In this document: positions 9,150 through 18,031 of the stretch, piece after piece
How the letters are laid out: every line of letters starts with the position of its first letter
Position numbering within the stretch: the stretch's first letter is position 1
NCBI GenBank assembly: GCA_041391125.1
Contig: JAWKON010000024.1
Span: forward strand, 48,298-112,297
Direction of reading: 5' to 3'
Source: JACKBC01 sp041391125
GTDB taxonomy: Bacteria; Chloroflexota; Anaerolineae; Caldilineales; Caldilineaceae
Length of the DNA: 64,000 nt
Position numbers and translations under genes: made by a program
Notes under the pieces: model-generated
The model's database searches: none
Told to the model about the DNA's origin: nothing
The model's input: only the letters and a program-made list of their open reading frames with translations

Positions 9150-9993
9150 CTATCCCTTCAACGCCCCGGCCAAAATACCGCGAATAAAATACCTGCCCAA
9201 CACCAGGAAAAAGAAGAGCGGCACGCTGATCGCGATCAGCGCGGCGGCCATCTGCAAGTTGTAGAGCACCAGCGTGGTGCCTTTGGCCTCGGCCATGATC
9301 ACCTGCACGGTCTGCGTTTCGCGCGAGGCCAGGGTGAGGGCCAGGAAGAACTCGTTCCAGACTTGGGTGAAGATGATGATGGAGACCGAGGCGTAGGCGG
9401 GCAGCGAAACGGGCGTAATGACGCGGAAGAAGAGCTGCACCCGGTTGGCGCCATCGACCGTGGCCGCTTCTTCCAACTCCCGGGGAACGGAGAGGAAGAA
9501 GGTGCCCAAAAGCACACAGGCCAGCGGTACGTTGAGAATGAGATAGCTCAGAATCAGCCCGGCGTGGGTCTGCCCCAAGCCGGTGCGCGCCATCAGGATG
9601 GAGAGCGGAATAATCACCACCTGATAGGGCAGATAGAGCGCAATGCCGACCAGAATAAAGAGCGTCTGCGCAAAGGTGCTGCGTGCGGCTGAGGTAATAG
9701 CCACCCAGCCCGCCAAAAAAGGCGCACAGCACGGTCACCGTAAATGAGATAAAGACCGAGTTCAGCAGCCGCGGAATCATCTCGCTGCGAAAGCGGCTGC
9801 TGCCAAAGAGCACTTCGGCAAAGTTGCGCCACTGCGGGCTGAACGTGGGCAGCAAATATTGGCCGCGGTTGATCTCTTCGACAGACTTAAGCGAGGTGAC
9901 CACCATCACATAAATCGGGACCAGATAAACTATGCTCAGAATGATCAGGATGACAACAACCAGCACTTTAGCCGCACGGCTGTGGCTTCTCAT
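9150..9993 (-). CDS. Carbohydrate ABC transporter permease (MalG type), one frameshift
   Basis: The N-terminal frame from 9993 gives MRSHSRAAK, a first membrane helix and the LLNSVFISFTVTVLCAFFGG segment. The C-terminal half is in another frame (9150 to about 9716) with STFAQTLFILVGIALYLPYQ and the EAA loop ELEEAATVDGANRVQLFFR, which contacts the ATPase. One indel near 9680 separates them. Joined, the length is about 280 residues, normal for MalG-type subunits. The start overlaps the MalF-type stop (ATGA). It would form the inner-membrane pore for a sugar or similar solute. Confidence 0.85.
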
Positions 9994-10904
9994 GTGAACC
10001 ACTTTCTAAACGCATAGAGCGTATATGGAATGACCAGAATAAACGACATCACAAAGATAATGACGCCCAGGCCGGCGCCCGCCGAGACCAGATGCTGCTG
10101 GAAGGTGGTGATCCACATGTTGAGCGCCAGCACATCGGTGGCGATGCCCGGTCCGCCATAGGTGACGATAAAGACAATATCGAAGACCTTGAGCGTAGAG
10201 ATGAGCATCAGCGAGATCAGAATCAGCAGCCCGGCGCGGATGTTGGGAATGATGATGGAAAAGAGAATGCGCAAACGGCCCGCCCCATCCACGCGGGCGC
10301 ACTCCACAATCTCTTGCAGCTCGGTGGTGCGAAAGGAAGATTGCAGGATGATGACGGCAAAACCCAGGTATTGCCACACAAAGATCAGGATCAGCCAATA
10401 GGTAGCGGTATCCGGATCGGTGGCAAAACGAAAGTTGGCGTCCATGCCCACGCTGCGCAGCGCCGTGTTGATGACGCCGCGCCCCGGCTCATACATCCAC
10501 GACCAGACTGTGCCGGTCACAATAAACGACATGGCCACCGGATAGAGAATCAGCGTGCGAATGTAGGCTTCCACCTTGGGAAAGGGCGTCAGCTCTAAAA
10601 AATAGGCCAGAAAAATGGCAATGAAAACAGTGGGGATAACGCCCAAAATCAGCCACTTCAGGTTGTTCAAAATATCCGCCGCGAAGCGCGGCTGGGTTGC
10701 CAGAAAGCGATACCACTTGACGCCGGAAAACTGATAGTTGGGCGCAATGGTGGACCAATCTGTAAATGAGACGTAGATCGTCCAGGCCAACGTGCCGTAG
10801 AGCAGAATGAGGAAAAAGAGTAGCGGGCCCAGGAAGACGATGGTTTCGTACAGGCTGGCGCGCTGAAGTTTGGGGGGGCGGTTTGGTCTGCGGGTGGTTT
10901 CCAT
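9990..10904 (-). CDS. Carbohydrate ABC transporter permease (MalF type)
   Basis: About 304 residues from the ATG at 10904. A GTG at 10931 would add 9 residues, and neither start has a well-spaced ribosome site. Six membrane helices are evident, and the EAA-like loop ELQEIVECARVDGAGRLRI, which docks onto the ATP-binding subunit, is present. It is paired by an ATGA overlap with the MalG-type gene and lies in the same operon as the binding protein at 12046. No ATPase gene is near, as in many sugar systems that share one ATPase. Confidence 0.92.
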   Translation of the reverse strand: METTRRPNRPPKLQRASLYETIVFLGPLLFFLILLYGTLAWTIYVSFTDWSTIAPNYQFSGVKWYRFLATQPRFAADILNNLKWLILGVIPTVFIAIFLAYFLELTPFPKVEAYIRTLILYPVAMSFIVTGTVWSWMYEPGRGVINTALRSVGMDANFRFATDPDTATYWLILIFVWQYLGFAVIILQSSFRTTELQEIVECARVDGAGRLRILFSIIIPNIRAGLLILISLMLISTLKVFDIVFIVTYGGPGIATDVLALNMWITTFQQHLVSAGAGLGVIIFVMSFILVIPYTLYAFRKWFT

Positions 10905-10990
10905 ACCGATTGATGTTCTCCCACTTGTCACGCCTGTCTTGTAATGGGGCTGCTAAGATGCGACCACAATTGTCCGGCTGAGAGCCGGAC

Positions 10991-11932
10991 CTACAACCGC
11001 CCCGATAGTTTGAGAATAGTGGCGCTTTGCAGCGACACCCAGCGATTGGTTTCCTCGGCGTCGCCGATTGCACGCCAGGTGCGCGCACGATACGGGCTGC
11101 TGCCGCGCCAGCGACCGTTGGCCTGTTGGCGGGCTTGCAGCCAATCTAGCGCCGGCTGCGCGCCTGGATGATCCAGCTTGTGCAGATCGGCCAGCGCGCG
11201 CAGCGTAAAGAGAATGTCGGCCTGATAAAAAAGCGGGAAGTTGAGTCTGGACCAGAGCGAATGAATCTTGCCTGCATCCGGCGTGGGATAATTGGCGTCC
11301 ACCAGCCGGAACGAATGCAGCAGAAACTTGACGCCCTGGTCAATGGCGTGGTCAATTTCGCGCGCACGGTGCGCCGATGGGATCAGCGCCAGGCCCCACA
11401 GCGTGCGCGCCACGCCCCAGGCGCAGGCGTGATTGTCGTTATGGACGCATTGACAGGGGCCGCGATGCAGATCGCGCGCGGCATATTGAATCAACTTCTG
11501 TACCCGCGCATCGTCATGGCGACCGGCATAGAGCGCATAGCGCAGCAGGTTGCCCCAGAAGCATGAAAACCCCAAATTGCCGGCGCTCATGCGGGCCGCC
11601 AGCTCGCTGCGCGTGGCGTTGAGCATGTAGTCCACGCCGCGCTGAAAACGCGCGTCCTGAGCATCAATGGCCAGTTCGGTGAGCAGCAACATGCTCCAGT
11701 GGATGCTCACATATTTGGGCGTGTAATAGCTGTGCTCATTGGCCCAGGCGCCGCTGGCGGTTTGCCCGGCCAGGATGGCGGGAACGGGGCCACTGTGTGC
11801 TACTGCGCGCCGCGCATTTTCTACACACGGTTGCTGTGGCGGGTGCTCCAGCAGATCCACCAGCGTTTTGAAGCGGATTGAAGGTATTTCTGACTTTAGC
11901 AACCAGGTGTATAAATCGCTTTTGAGTGTCAT
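10991..11932 (-). CDS. Alpha/alpha-toroid (prenyltransferase/squalene-cyclase repeat-like) protein
   Basis: A 313-residue protein made of helical hairpins. Repeats include GPVPAILAGQTASGAWAN, GVDYMLNATRSELAARM and ALDWLQARQQANGRWRGSS; the Q-x-x-G-x-W pattern is the hallmark of alpha/alpha-toroid folds found in terpene cyclases and prenyltransferases. I do not see the DxDD acid motif of squalene-hopene cyclase. A cluster Cys-Gln-Cys-Val-His followed by His-Ala-Cys could bind metal. It sits between the binding protein and permease genes of a sugar ABC operon, so it may handle a polysaccharide or a linked compound. Enzyme identity is unknown. Confidence 0.7.
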   Translation of the reverse strand: MTLKSDLYTWLLKSEIPSIRFKTLVDLLEHPPQQPCVENARRAVAHSGPVPAILAGQTASGAWANEHSYYTPKYVSIHWSMLLLTELAIDAQDARFQRGVDYMLNATRSELAARMSAGNLGFSCFWGNLLRYALYAGRHDDARVQKLIQYAARDLHRGPCQCVHNDNHACAWGVARTLWGLALIPSAHRAREIDHAIDQGVKFLLHSFRLVDANYPTPDAGKIHSLWSRLNFPLFYQADILFTLRALADLHKLDHPGAQPALDWLQARQQANGRWRGSSPYRARTWRAIGDAEETNRWVSLQSATILKLSGRL

Positions 11933-11977
11933 GATCGCACGCAGAACTTATGAACATCAAGAAAAAGATTTTCCAAA

Positions 11978-12008
11978 GACCTGACAGGTTTTGAAAACCT
12001 GTCAGGTC
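11978..12008. repeat. Near-perfect palindrome, dispersed repeat family A
   Basis: Arms gacctgacaggtttt and aaaacctgtcaggtc (15 bp) with a 1-base centre, flanked by ttttcca and tggaaaa. A relative (14 of 15 pairs) is at 23644-23676. It lies between the binding protein and toroid genes. Confidence 0.7.
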
Positions 12009-12045
12009 TGAGTATTGGAAAACTTTATCTTAGGGCCTACATAAC

Positions 12046-13383
12046 CTACGGCCACACATACCAGGCCGACCCATCCTTCACGTTGAAGGTCTCCATCATA
12101 TTGGCGACTGCCTCGATGGTGGCATCCACATCGGGCTCGGCCAGGAAGGCGGAGAGGATATCCCAGTAGACCGGCTGGGCCGCGGCGGGCAAAATGCTGC
12201 CGTGCTGGTCCAGGATCAGCTTGTCCGGGTGATCGCGCACAAAGGTCTGCATCTCCTGGCGAATGGGATCCGGGAATTCGGTCGGATCGATGTCGGTGCG
12301 GGCAAAGAGACCGCCCTGCGTCACATCGGTCGGGATCTGCAAGGCGGGCGAGGCCACCACCCGCAGCCAATCCATGGTGGCTTCCGGGTTTGGCGCCTTC
12401 ACCGTGATGCCATAGGTGTCGGGGTGGAAGAGCAGAATGCGCTCCGGCTCTTGCGGGAAGGTCACGGCGCCAAAGTCCACGCCCGGCTCCCAGTTGGAAC
12501 CCTGCGTAAACGCGCCAATGGCCCAGGTGCCCATCAGCGTCATGGCCGCTTGTTTCGCGCCCACCAGGCCCACCGCCTGATCCCAGGTCAGCGCCGAATG
12601 GTCGGCATTGATGTATGGGGTCAACTGTTGGAATTTTTCCAGCGCGGCCCGGTAAACGGGGTCGTTCGCCACGTCGATCTCACCCTTGTAGAGCTGGGCA
12701 TAATACTCAGGCCCACCCTCTTCCAGGATGATGCTGTCGAAGACGAAGGCATCGCCCCACTTCTCTTTGGAGCCAAGACCCAGGCAGGTCAGGTCCGGTT
12801 GCGCGGTCTTGATTGTTTCGCAAGCCGCCACAAGGTCCGCAAAATTCTGGGGGGCCGCCAACTTCAATTCATCAAAGAGCGGCAGGTTGTAGTAGAGAAT
12901 GTTCTGGATGTGCATGTTGAGCGGCACCACATAGGGGTGTCCATCCACCGTCACCGCCTTGGCCAGCGGACCAGGGATGACGTCGGCATAGTTGAGTTCC
13001 GCCCACAGATCATCCAGCGGCTCCAGCACGCCGCTATCCACATAGTTCTTCAACTCGGCGCCACCCAGCGTTTGGAAGGTGTCCGGATAGTCGCCCGCCG
13101 CAATTCGCGACTGCAAAACCACGCGCTGGTTCACCCCGCCGCCACCGGGGCTGGGGTTTTCGATGACCTCAATGTTGGGATACGCATCATAGAGCGCTTT
13201 GAACATAGCATCCGCCGCTTCGCGTTCGCCGGGCGCCGTCCACCAGTGGTAAATCTCCAACTCCTGGCGCGGCGCAGAGGCTGGACCAGGTGCGGTGGTC
13301 TGCGGCTGCACGGCCGGACAGGCGGCCAACACCATGCTCAGCAGCAACAACCCAGTTACGATTATAGGTATTCTATTTTTCAT
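12046..13383 (-). CDS. Extracellular solute-binding lipoprotein (sugar ABC, family 1)
   Basis: A 445-residue protein. The signal peptide ends in VLAACPA, a lipobox, followed by a Pro/Ala linker and then ELEIYHWWTAPGEREA, typical of family-1 sugar-binding proteins. Further landmarks are SRIAAGDYPDTFQ, PYVVPLNMHIQNILYYN (Tyr-Asn before the hinge) and AAMTLMGTWAIGAF. AAGGAG lies 8 bases before the ATG. It captures the substrate outside the membrane and delivers it to the permeases at 9150-10904. The sugar cannot be named. Confidence 0.92.
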   Translation of the reverse strand: MKNRIPIIVTGLLLLSMVLAACPAVQPQTTAPGPASAPRQELEIYHWWTAPGEREAADAMFKALYDAYPNIEVIENPSPGGGGVNQRVVLQSRIAAGDYPDTFQTLGGAELKNYVDSGVLEPLDDLWAELNYADVIPGPLAKAVTVDGHPYVVPLNMHIQNILYYNLPLFDELKLAAPQNFADLVAACETIKTAQPDLTCLGLGSKEKWGDAFVFDSIILEEGGPEYYAQLYKGEIDVANDPVYRAALEKFQQLTPYINADHSALTWDQAVGLVGAKQAAMTLMGTWAIGAFTQGSNWEPGVDFGAVTFPQEPERILLFHPDTYGITVKAPNPEATMDWLRVVASPALQIPTDVTQGGLFARTDIDPTEFPDPIRQEMQTFVRDHPDKLILDQHGSILPAAAQPVYWDILSAFLAEPDVDATIEAVANMMETFNVKDGSAWYVWP

Positions 13384-13390
13384 GGGAATT

Positions 13391-13641
13391 CTCCTTATAA
13401 ATGGGGCGCCAAACTACCACTCTCAAAGTAGCACGCTTGTGTCCTGCGAAACACAGTCAACTGGTCGGTCATTGGGCTGCCCATTTGGGTAGGAATTAGC
13501 GCGCTCCATATATTCTTTTGCACCCAGCGAGCGGCCATCCCATCGTTTTGTCCCCATGTCCTGCCACCTGACCAGTGCGTAAACCCGCTCGGTGACTAGT
13601 ACACGGCGGCTTAAATAGGCCCATAGTTTGACAGGCCGCCC
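13391..13641. other. Intergenic, no gene seen
   Basis: Upstream region of the solute-binding operon; it presumably holds its promoter, but I could not place a convincing -35/-10 pair. Confidence 0.4.
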
Positions 13642-13674
13642 AGAAGTTCGACTTCTCGGAGAAGTCGAACTTCT
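13642..13674. repeat. 15-bp perfect palindrome (dispersed repeat type)
   Basis: Arms agaagttcgacttct (13642-13656) and agaagtcgaacttct (13660-13674) around cgg. No T-run and no gene end adjacent, so it is more likely an intergenic palindromic repeat than a terminator. Confidence 0.6.
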
Positions 13675-13759
13675 TAACTGTAGACTTACTTACGCCGCTC
13701 TGTACTAGGCTAAGGCCCACCGAAATGCGCTAAAATGGCGCTCTGCGGCGGCCTGCGCC

Positions 13760-13963
13760 AATGGGAGACCATGGTGCGGCGCGCCGGAGACCGTGCGCGC
13801 CGAAGCCCAACACGCCATTGCGGCCACCGCAGGCCGCCGCTTTATCCTGAGCGCCGGCTGCGTCACGCCGATTGTGGCGCCGACCGGCAATATTGCGGCG
13901 GCGCGGCGCGCTGGATATGAATGGCTGAGCCTTGCATGCCAAAGAAAAGGTGGGGGATGCTAA
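13760..13963 (+). pseudogene. C-terminal remnant of a uroporphyrinogen decarboxylase-family gene
   Basis: An open frame with no start reads APETVRAEAQHAIAAT, then GRRFILSAGCVTPIVAP and TGNIAAARRAGYEWL before TAA at 13961. This matches the conserved C-terminal GRxFILSxGCxxPxxxP region of uroporphyrinogen decarboxylase/MtaA-CmuA-type proteins. The N-terminal roughly 300 residues are absent, replaced by intergenic palindromes, so it is a gene relic left by deletion. It ends inside the following terminator hairpin. Confidence 0.65.
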
Positions 13964-13983
13964 TTCAGCATCCCCCACCTTTT
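13945..13983. terminator. Strong 17-bp hairpin, bidirectional terminator
   Basis: Arms aaaaggtgggggatgct (13945-13961) and agcatcccccacctttt (13967-13983) with a 5-base loop and A/T ends on both sides. It serves the minus-strand binding protein ending at 14042 and formerly the decarboxylase relic on the plus strand. Confidence 0.8.
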
Positions 13984-14041
13984 ATACAACATCTGTTTGA
14001 TTGGCCAAGAGTGGACGCGGCCAAGGCGTCCGCAAAGCGGT

Positions 14042-15264
14042 TTATTGCAACGTCAATTCTCCTGTAGCGCCATCATACGTGCCCACTTCGACAAATTCAC
14101 TGCCCTGCTCTGATACCTGATAAACGGTGAGATAGGCAATGGCCTGATCGCCGTTCTCATCCAAATAGGTCTGCACCTGGGTGCCGATATAGTGATCGGC
14201 AATGAAGGGCAGAATCGACTTGACGCCGGCGCCGCTGTTGTTGGCCGCGATCATGGACAGCATGGCCACATTGGCGGAATCGTACGCGTAGTTGGTAAAG
14301 GGGCCGGGCTCGCTGCTGTATTTGGCCACAAAGGCATCGATAAAGGGCTGCGTATTGGGCGTCTGACGGTTGGAGCCGGAGACGGAGAGGAAGTGCACCT
14401 TGGCCAAAAATTCAGCGTGAGCGGGGTCGGCCAGCAGCTCTTCATTGCGCAGATTTTCCACGCCCAGCCAATCCACGCCGCCCAGATTGGGGTCGGTGAT
14501 GGCCAGTTGCAGCACCTTTGCGCATCGCCCAGGAAGCAGATGCAGAAGAAGGCGGTGCTGCCGGCGGTGGAAAGGCGCGCCACCTCGGCGCTGATGCTGC
14601 TCACCTCACCGGACAGATCGGGAGCGTCCGCCACATATTTGACGATGGCCGTCTCCTTGCCGCCATTGGCCTTAAAGCCGGCGTCAAAAAGCTCTGCCAA
14701 GCCGTTGCCAAAAACGTCATCCACCTGCAAAATGGCTATATTTTCATAGCCGCGCGCCGCCGCAATTTTCAGGAAGGCGGCGCCGCCAAAGGTGTCCGGC
14801 GGGTTCATCAGGCGGAAAATATTATCGCCCGCAATGGCGCCCGCCACGCCGCTGGAGGCCGGGGCCACGATCACAATGTCGTTTTCATCGGCATACTGTT
14901 TGGCGCCCAGCACTTCGCCGGTGGTCAGCGGACCCACCACGACTTGGGCGCCACTGCTCTGCACAACGGTTTGCACTGCCTTGGCGGCCCCATCGGGCGT
15001 GCCTTCGGTATCGGCGCTGGCCACTTCGAATTGAATGTTGGAACCGGCGGCCGCGAGTTGCGCATTCATCTGCTCGACGGCCAGGTCAATGGCCTTGCCA
15101 AAGTCCGTGCCAAATGAGCCCAGCGGGCCGGTAAAGGGTTGCGCCACGCCCAGCACATAGATCTGCGCTCCTTGCTCGGCCACCTCCGCCGGAATGGGCT
15201 GGCACGCCGTCAACAGCAGCGCCACAATGAGCGCCAGCGCGCCCAAACGGGTTTTGTACATCAT
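14042..15264 (-). CDS. Branched-chain amino acid-type ABC substrate-binding lipoprotein, one frameshift
   Basis: The start at 15264 has AAGGAG upstream. The signal peptide ends LLLTACQP (lipobox). The type-1 periplasmic-binding fold follows: VAQPFTGPLGSFGTDFGKAI, VVVGPLTTGEVLGAKQYA, APASSGVAG and FRLMNPPDTFGGAA. After about residue 250 the frame breaks near 14518; the rest (ITDPNLGGVDWLGVENL to GATGELTLQ) continues in the next frame to 14042. Joined, the length is about 407 residues, normal for LivK/amide-binding proteins. It faces away from the LivH-like permease at 15807, and no LivM/G/F genes are in view. Confidence 0.85.
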
Positions 15265-15545
15265 ACGGGTTCTCCTTGAGATTTGATCGGTTGGATACAC
15301 AGAATATGGTGCTGTATATCGGTATGGAAATTTGGTTGGAAAGTGCGATTTTGATTGGGGGTGATTCATTATGCAGATTCACAGCAAATATACAATAGGG
15401 TTGATTTCGTGACAAATGGCGCTGGGAGAGTGAGAGGTCGCGGCTGGCTCGCCAGGATATGGTATAATTTTAGCATGGCCATATAGATCGGGCTTGTGCG
15501 GCAGGGATGCCCATAGATATCAAGTTAAGGGCAAGGACTAGTGCC

Positions 15546-15650
15546 GGTCGAGTAGGGGCGGCCGTTTGCCCCGTATCGAGACCCAACGGGTCACACCCGC
15601 TCACTCTGGTTTCGATACGGCCCCAAACAGCCGGGGCCTACTCAACCGCC
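15546..15650. repeat. Imperfect palindromic intergenic repeat, family C
   Basis: Contains ccgtatcgagacc and ggtttcgatacgg as inverted arms, with flanking gagtaggggcggccg and cggggcctactcaacc. A second, shorter copy lies at 42691-42750. It is non-coding. Confidence 0.6.
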
Positions 15651-15758
15651 GTTCGCTCCTTTGTTGGGCGACCAAAACCGCTTAGCGCGGTGCGCATAGG
15701 CAGGGATGCCGCACCTACGATTAAACGGCGTTTTTTTCCATAGAATGTATGTCCGGGT

Positions 15759-15795
15759 ATGAACGTTGTCTTCGACAGGCTCAGACAACGTTCAT
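15759..15795. repeat. Palindrome with ttcgacaggctca core, family B
   Basis: Arms atgaacgttgtc and gacaacgttcat flank ttcgacaggctca. The same core is in the PHA-operon array (18096-18110), and a related palindrome is at 29838-29888. It overlaps a possible upstream ATG of the LivH gene, arguing for the internal start. Confidence 0.7.
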
Positions 15796-15806
15796 ATAAG
15801 AAACCA

Positions 15807-16727
15807 ATGAATCACAGAAAGCGACACATCTTGTCCACCGCTCTTTTACTTGATTCTCTCGTGCGCACCGCCCAGGTTGGCAGCCTGTACGCGCTGATGG
15901 CCATTGGGCTCACGCTGACCATGGCCGTGCTGCGGCTGCCCAATTTTGCCCATGCTGAATTTATCACCATTGGGGCGTACGCCGCGCTGTTTTTGTCCAT
16001 TTATGTGACGGCCAATCCGCTGGCTGTCATCGTCGCGGCCTTTGTGGTGACGGGATTAGTGGCCGTGCTTGCCAATCGGCTGGTCTTTCGTCCGTTGGAA
16101 AAGTTGAAGCCATCCATGTACACGCTGATCCTGGCGTCGTTTGCGCTGGGGTTGATTTTGCGCTACCTGGTCTTTTTGGTGGTGGACCGCTATGATCTGT
16201 TCGACAAGCGCATTGACGTGCCGGTGATCGTATGGGTGCAGAATGAGAATCTGATTTTGACCAATATCTTCTTTTGGGTGGTGACCATGAGCATGGTGCT
16301 GATGCTGCTCTTTAGCCTGCTGCTCAACTACACGTCGTTGGGCCGCGAGATGCGCGCCCTGGCGGATAACACCATGCTGGCGCGCGTCATCGGCGTGCCG
16401 GTGCAGCGCATTTACAATTTGACGTGGCTGTTGGCGGGCGGCACAGCCGGGGTGGCCGGCGCCCTGTGGGGCATCTACACGTGGGTGAATCCGCTGGTGG
16501 GCTGGTTGGCGATTTTGTCCGTTTTTGCGGCGGTGGTGCTGGGCGGCATGACCAGCATTAGCGGCGCTATTTTGGGGGCCTATGTGGTGGCCTTTGCTGA
16601 AAATACGGTGATGCAGGGGCTGAACCAGTGGATCGGGCTCGATTTTAGCTTTAAGCCCGCCATTCCGTTTGTCATTATTATTATTGTGCTGCTGCTGCGC
16701 CCCCAGGGCTTGCGAAAAACAGCATGA
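15807..16727 (+). CDS. Branched-chain amino acid-type ABC permease (LivH family)
   Basis: About 306 residues from the ATG at 15807; an upstream in-frame ATG lies inside a dispersed palindrome and is unlikely. It has eight or so membrane helices and LivH landmarks: GSLYALMAIGLTLTMAVLRL near the start, NFAHAEFITIGAYAA, and the cytoplasmic loop REMRALADNTMLARVIGVPV, with GAILGAYVV near the end. It would form half the membrane channel with a LivM partner not found here. It overlaps the MOSC gene (ATGA). Confidence 0.9.
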   Translation: MNHRKRHILSTALLLDSLVRTAQVGSLYALMAIGLTLTMAVLRLPNFAHAEFITIGAYAALFLSIYVTANPLAVIVAAFVVTGLVAVLANRLVFRPLEKLKPSMYTLILASFALGLILRYLVFLVVDRYDLFDKRIDVPVIVWVQNENLILTNIFFWVVTMSMVLMLLFSLLLNYTSLGREMRALADNTMLARVIGVPVQRIYNLTWLLAGGTAGVAGALWGIYTWVNPLVGWLAILSVFAAVVLGGMTSISGAILGAYVVAFAENTVMQGLNQWIGLDFSFKPAIPFVIIIIVLLLRPQGLRKTA

Positions 16728-17167
16728 ATGCGGGAACCTTGCAAGCAATCTGGATCAAGCGGGCCAAACGCGGCAAAATGGACCCGGCGCAGGAAGCCAA
16801 GCTGAAAGCGGGCCGCGGTCTTGTCAACAACGCCGATCAGGGCGGTCGACGCCAGGTGACTCTCATCGAGGAAGAGGTGTGGCAGACGCTCATGGCCGAG
16901 CTGGGCGGCGATCTGCCCCCAGCGGCCCGCCGCGCCAATTTGATGGTGCGCGGCGTACCGCTGGCCAATTCGCGCGGCCGCATCCTGCGCGTGGGCGCCT
17001 GTCGCATCCGCATTTATAACGAAACCAAGCCGTGCGAACGCATGGACGAAGCCCTGCCCGGTCTCAAAGCCGCCATGTATGCCAACTGGCGCGGCGGCGC
17101 CTTTGGCGAAGCGCTGGATGATGGAGTGGTTCGCGTGGGTGACGCGGTTGGGTGGGAAGAGGAGTAG
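16724..17167 (+). CDS. MOSC domain protein
   Basis: A 147-residue protein with the MOSC pattern: GRRQVTLIEEEVWQTLMAEL, RRANLMVRGVPLANSRGRIL, YNETKPCERMDEALPGLKAA and WRGGAFGEALDDGVVRVGD. MOSC domains carry sulfur on a conserved Cys (here in KPCERMD) in molybdenum-cofactor-related and sulfur-transfer reactions. It is translationally coupled to LivH by ATGA overlap, though the functional link is unclear. Confidence 0.88.
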   Translation: MNAGTLQAIWIKRAKRGKMDPAQEAKLKAGRGLVNNADQGGRRQVTLIEEEVWQTLMAELGGDLPPAARRANLMVRGVPLANSRGRILRVGACRIRIYNETKPCERMDEALPGLKAAMYANWRGGAFGEALDDGVVRVGDAVGWEEE

Positions 17168-17261
17168 AGGAGTGGAGGAGTGGAGGAGTGGAGGAGTAGC
17201 CGCCCGGGGGGCTACCGCCTACTCCTTAATCCCTACTCCCTACTCCCTACTCCCCATGTTA
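17163..17261. repeat. Short tandem repeats of opposite strand sense
   Basis: Just after the MOSC stop, 3-4 copies of an 8-bp gagtggag unit are followed by a GC-rich spacer and then several copies of a tactccc unit. The two arrays are roughly inverted, so they can fold into a long hairpin. Confidence 0.6.
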
Positions 17262-17540
17262 AGAAAATGTAATCAGGCTGTAACTGGGCTAAGATACAAT
17301 CAAACACATACAATTATTGGCACAAAGAAATACGTGATTTGATTGCAATGGTGATGGCCTAAATGGTGGGCCATATTGCGTGGCTGTATCGCGCCTTTGA
17401 GCACTATAGTAAATATTCAGCTATCCCGTAGCAGAAGCCCCGCCTCCCCTTTGATAAATTGCGTGCCTCATTTTCCCCTCCTCTCCAAAATTGGAGAGGA
17501 GGGGCCAAGGAGAGGCCCCTACAATAAGGAGAGTGTCCTC

Positions 17541-17897
17541 ATGGAATGGACCAAACAATTTGAAGAAATGAGCAAAACCTGGGCGCAAACCCAGCAGAAG
17601 ATGTGGAGCAACTGGGCGGAAACCGCCCAATCGATGGGTCAGAAGCAGGCCGGCGCCGCCTGGCGCGATGATCGACGCCTGGCAGATGTCGATGAATCAA
17701 CTGCTGGATGCCCAGACCGAAGGCATGCGGCTGTGGGCGGACAATGCCGATGCGTTGCCCAATACCCGCAGGCCCATGCATGGATGTTGATGTGCAGCGA
17801 TATGACGCAGCACTGGACCGACACGCAGAAGCAGCTTTGGAACAACTGGTTCGAGCTGGTCAAGGAGTTTAATCCTGAAAAGTTGGCGCCCCCATGA
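17541..17897 (+). CDS. Phasin-like granule protein with compensating frameshifts
   Basis: A 118-residue frame starting at an ATG preceded by AAGGAG. The N-terminus (TKQFEEMSKTWAQTQQKMW) and C-terminus (MTQHWTDTQKQLWNNWFELV) are amphipathic, Trp/Gln-rich helices like phasins or PhaE tails, which coat polyhydroxyalkanoate granules. Between about 17662 and 17765 the natural sequence (MIDAWQMSMNQLLDAQTEGM) is in another frame, so two opposite indels are present. It heads the PHA operon. Confidence 0.65.
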   Translation: MEWTKQFEEMSKTWAQTQQKMWSNWAETAQSMGQKQAGAAWRDDRRLADVDESTAGCPDRRHAAVGGQCRCVAQYPQAHAWMLMCSDMTQHWTDTQKQLWNNWFELVKEFNPEKLAPP

Positions 17898-18031
17898 GTG
17901 CTCCACCGACTTCCAACGAACAAATGTTGAAATTCTGGCAAGACGCCGCCCAAACCATGAACAGCGCGCAGCAGGAATGGACCAAGGCGTGGAGCGCGAT
18001 GGCTGCTGGCGCAGAAGTAGCGGAGGGATGA
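17894..18031 (+). CDS. Small phasin-like ORF (45 aa), cut by tandem array
   Basis: ATG at 17894 overlaps the preceding stop (ATGA). The product begins MSAPPTSNEQMLKFWQDAAQ and continues with a Trp/Gln-rich amphipathic helix (EWTKAWSAMAAG), similar to the phasin-like neighbour. Its TGA stop falls inside the first unit of the 8-bp array, suggesting that array expansion or insertion truncated a longer granule protein. It may still be translated by coupling. Confidence 0.5.
   Translation: MSAPPTSNEQMLKFWQDAAQTMNSAQQEWTKAWSAMAAGAEVAEG

Noticed and set aside
9087..9692. Long plus-strand frame opposite the MalG-type permease
   Set aside because: Composition (Gln/Arg/Gly/Asp-rich, no family) and full overlap with a recognised permease mark it as a shadow.
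12202..13431. 409-residue plus-strand frame opposite the solute-binding protein
   Set aside because: His/Arg-rich antisense of a clear family-1 binding protein; no ribosome site or homology.
16056..16748. His/Gln-rich minus-strand frame opposite livH
   Set aside because: Antisense shadow of membrane-helix codons.
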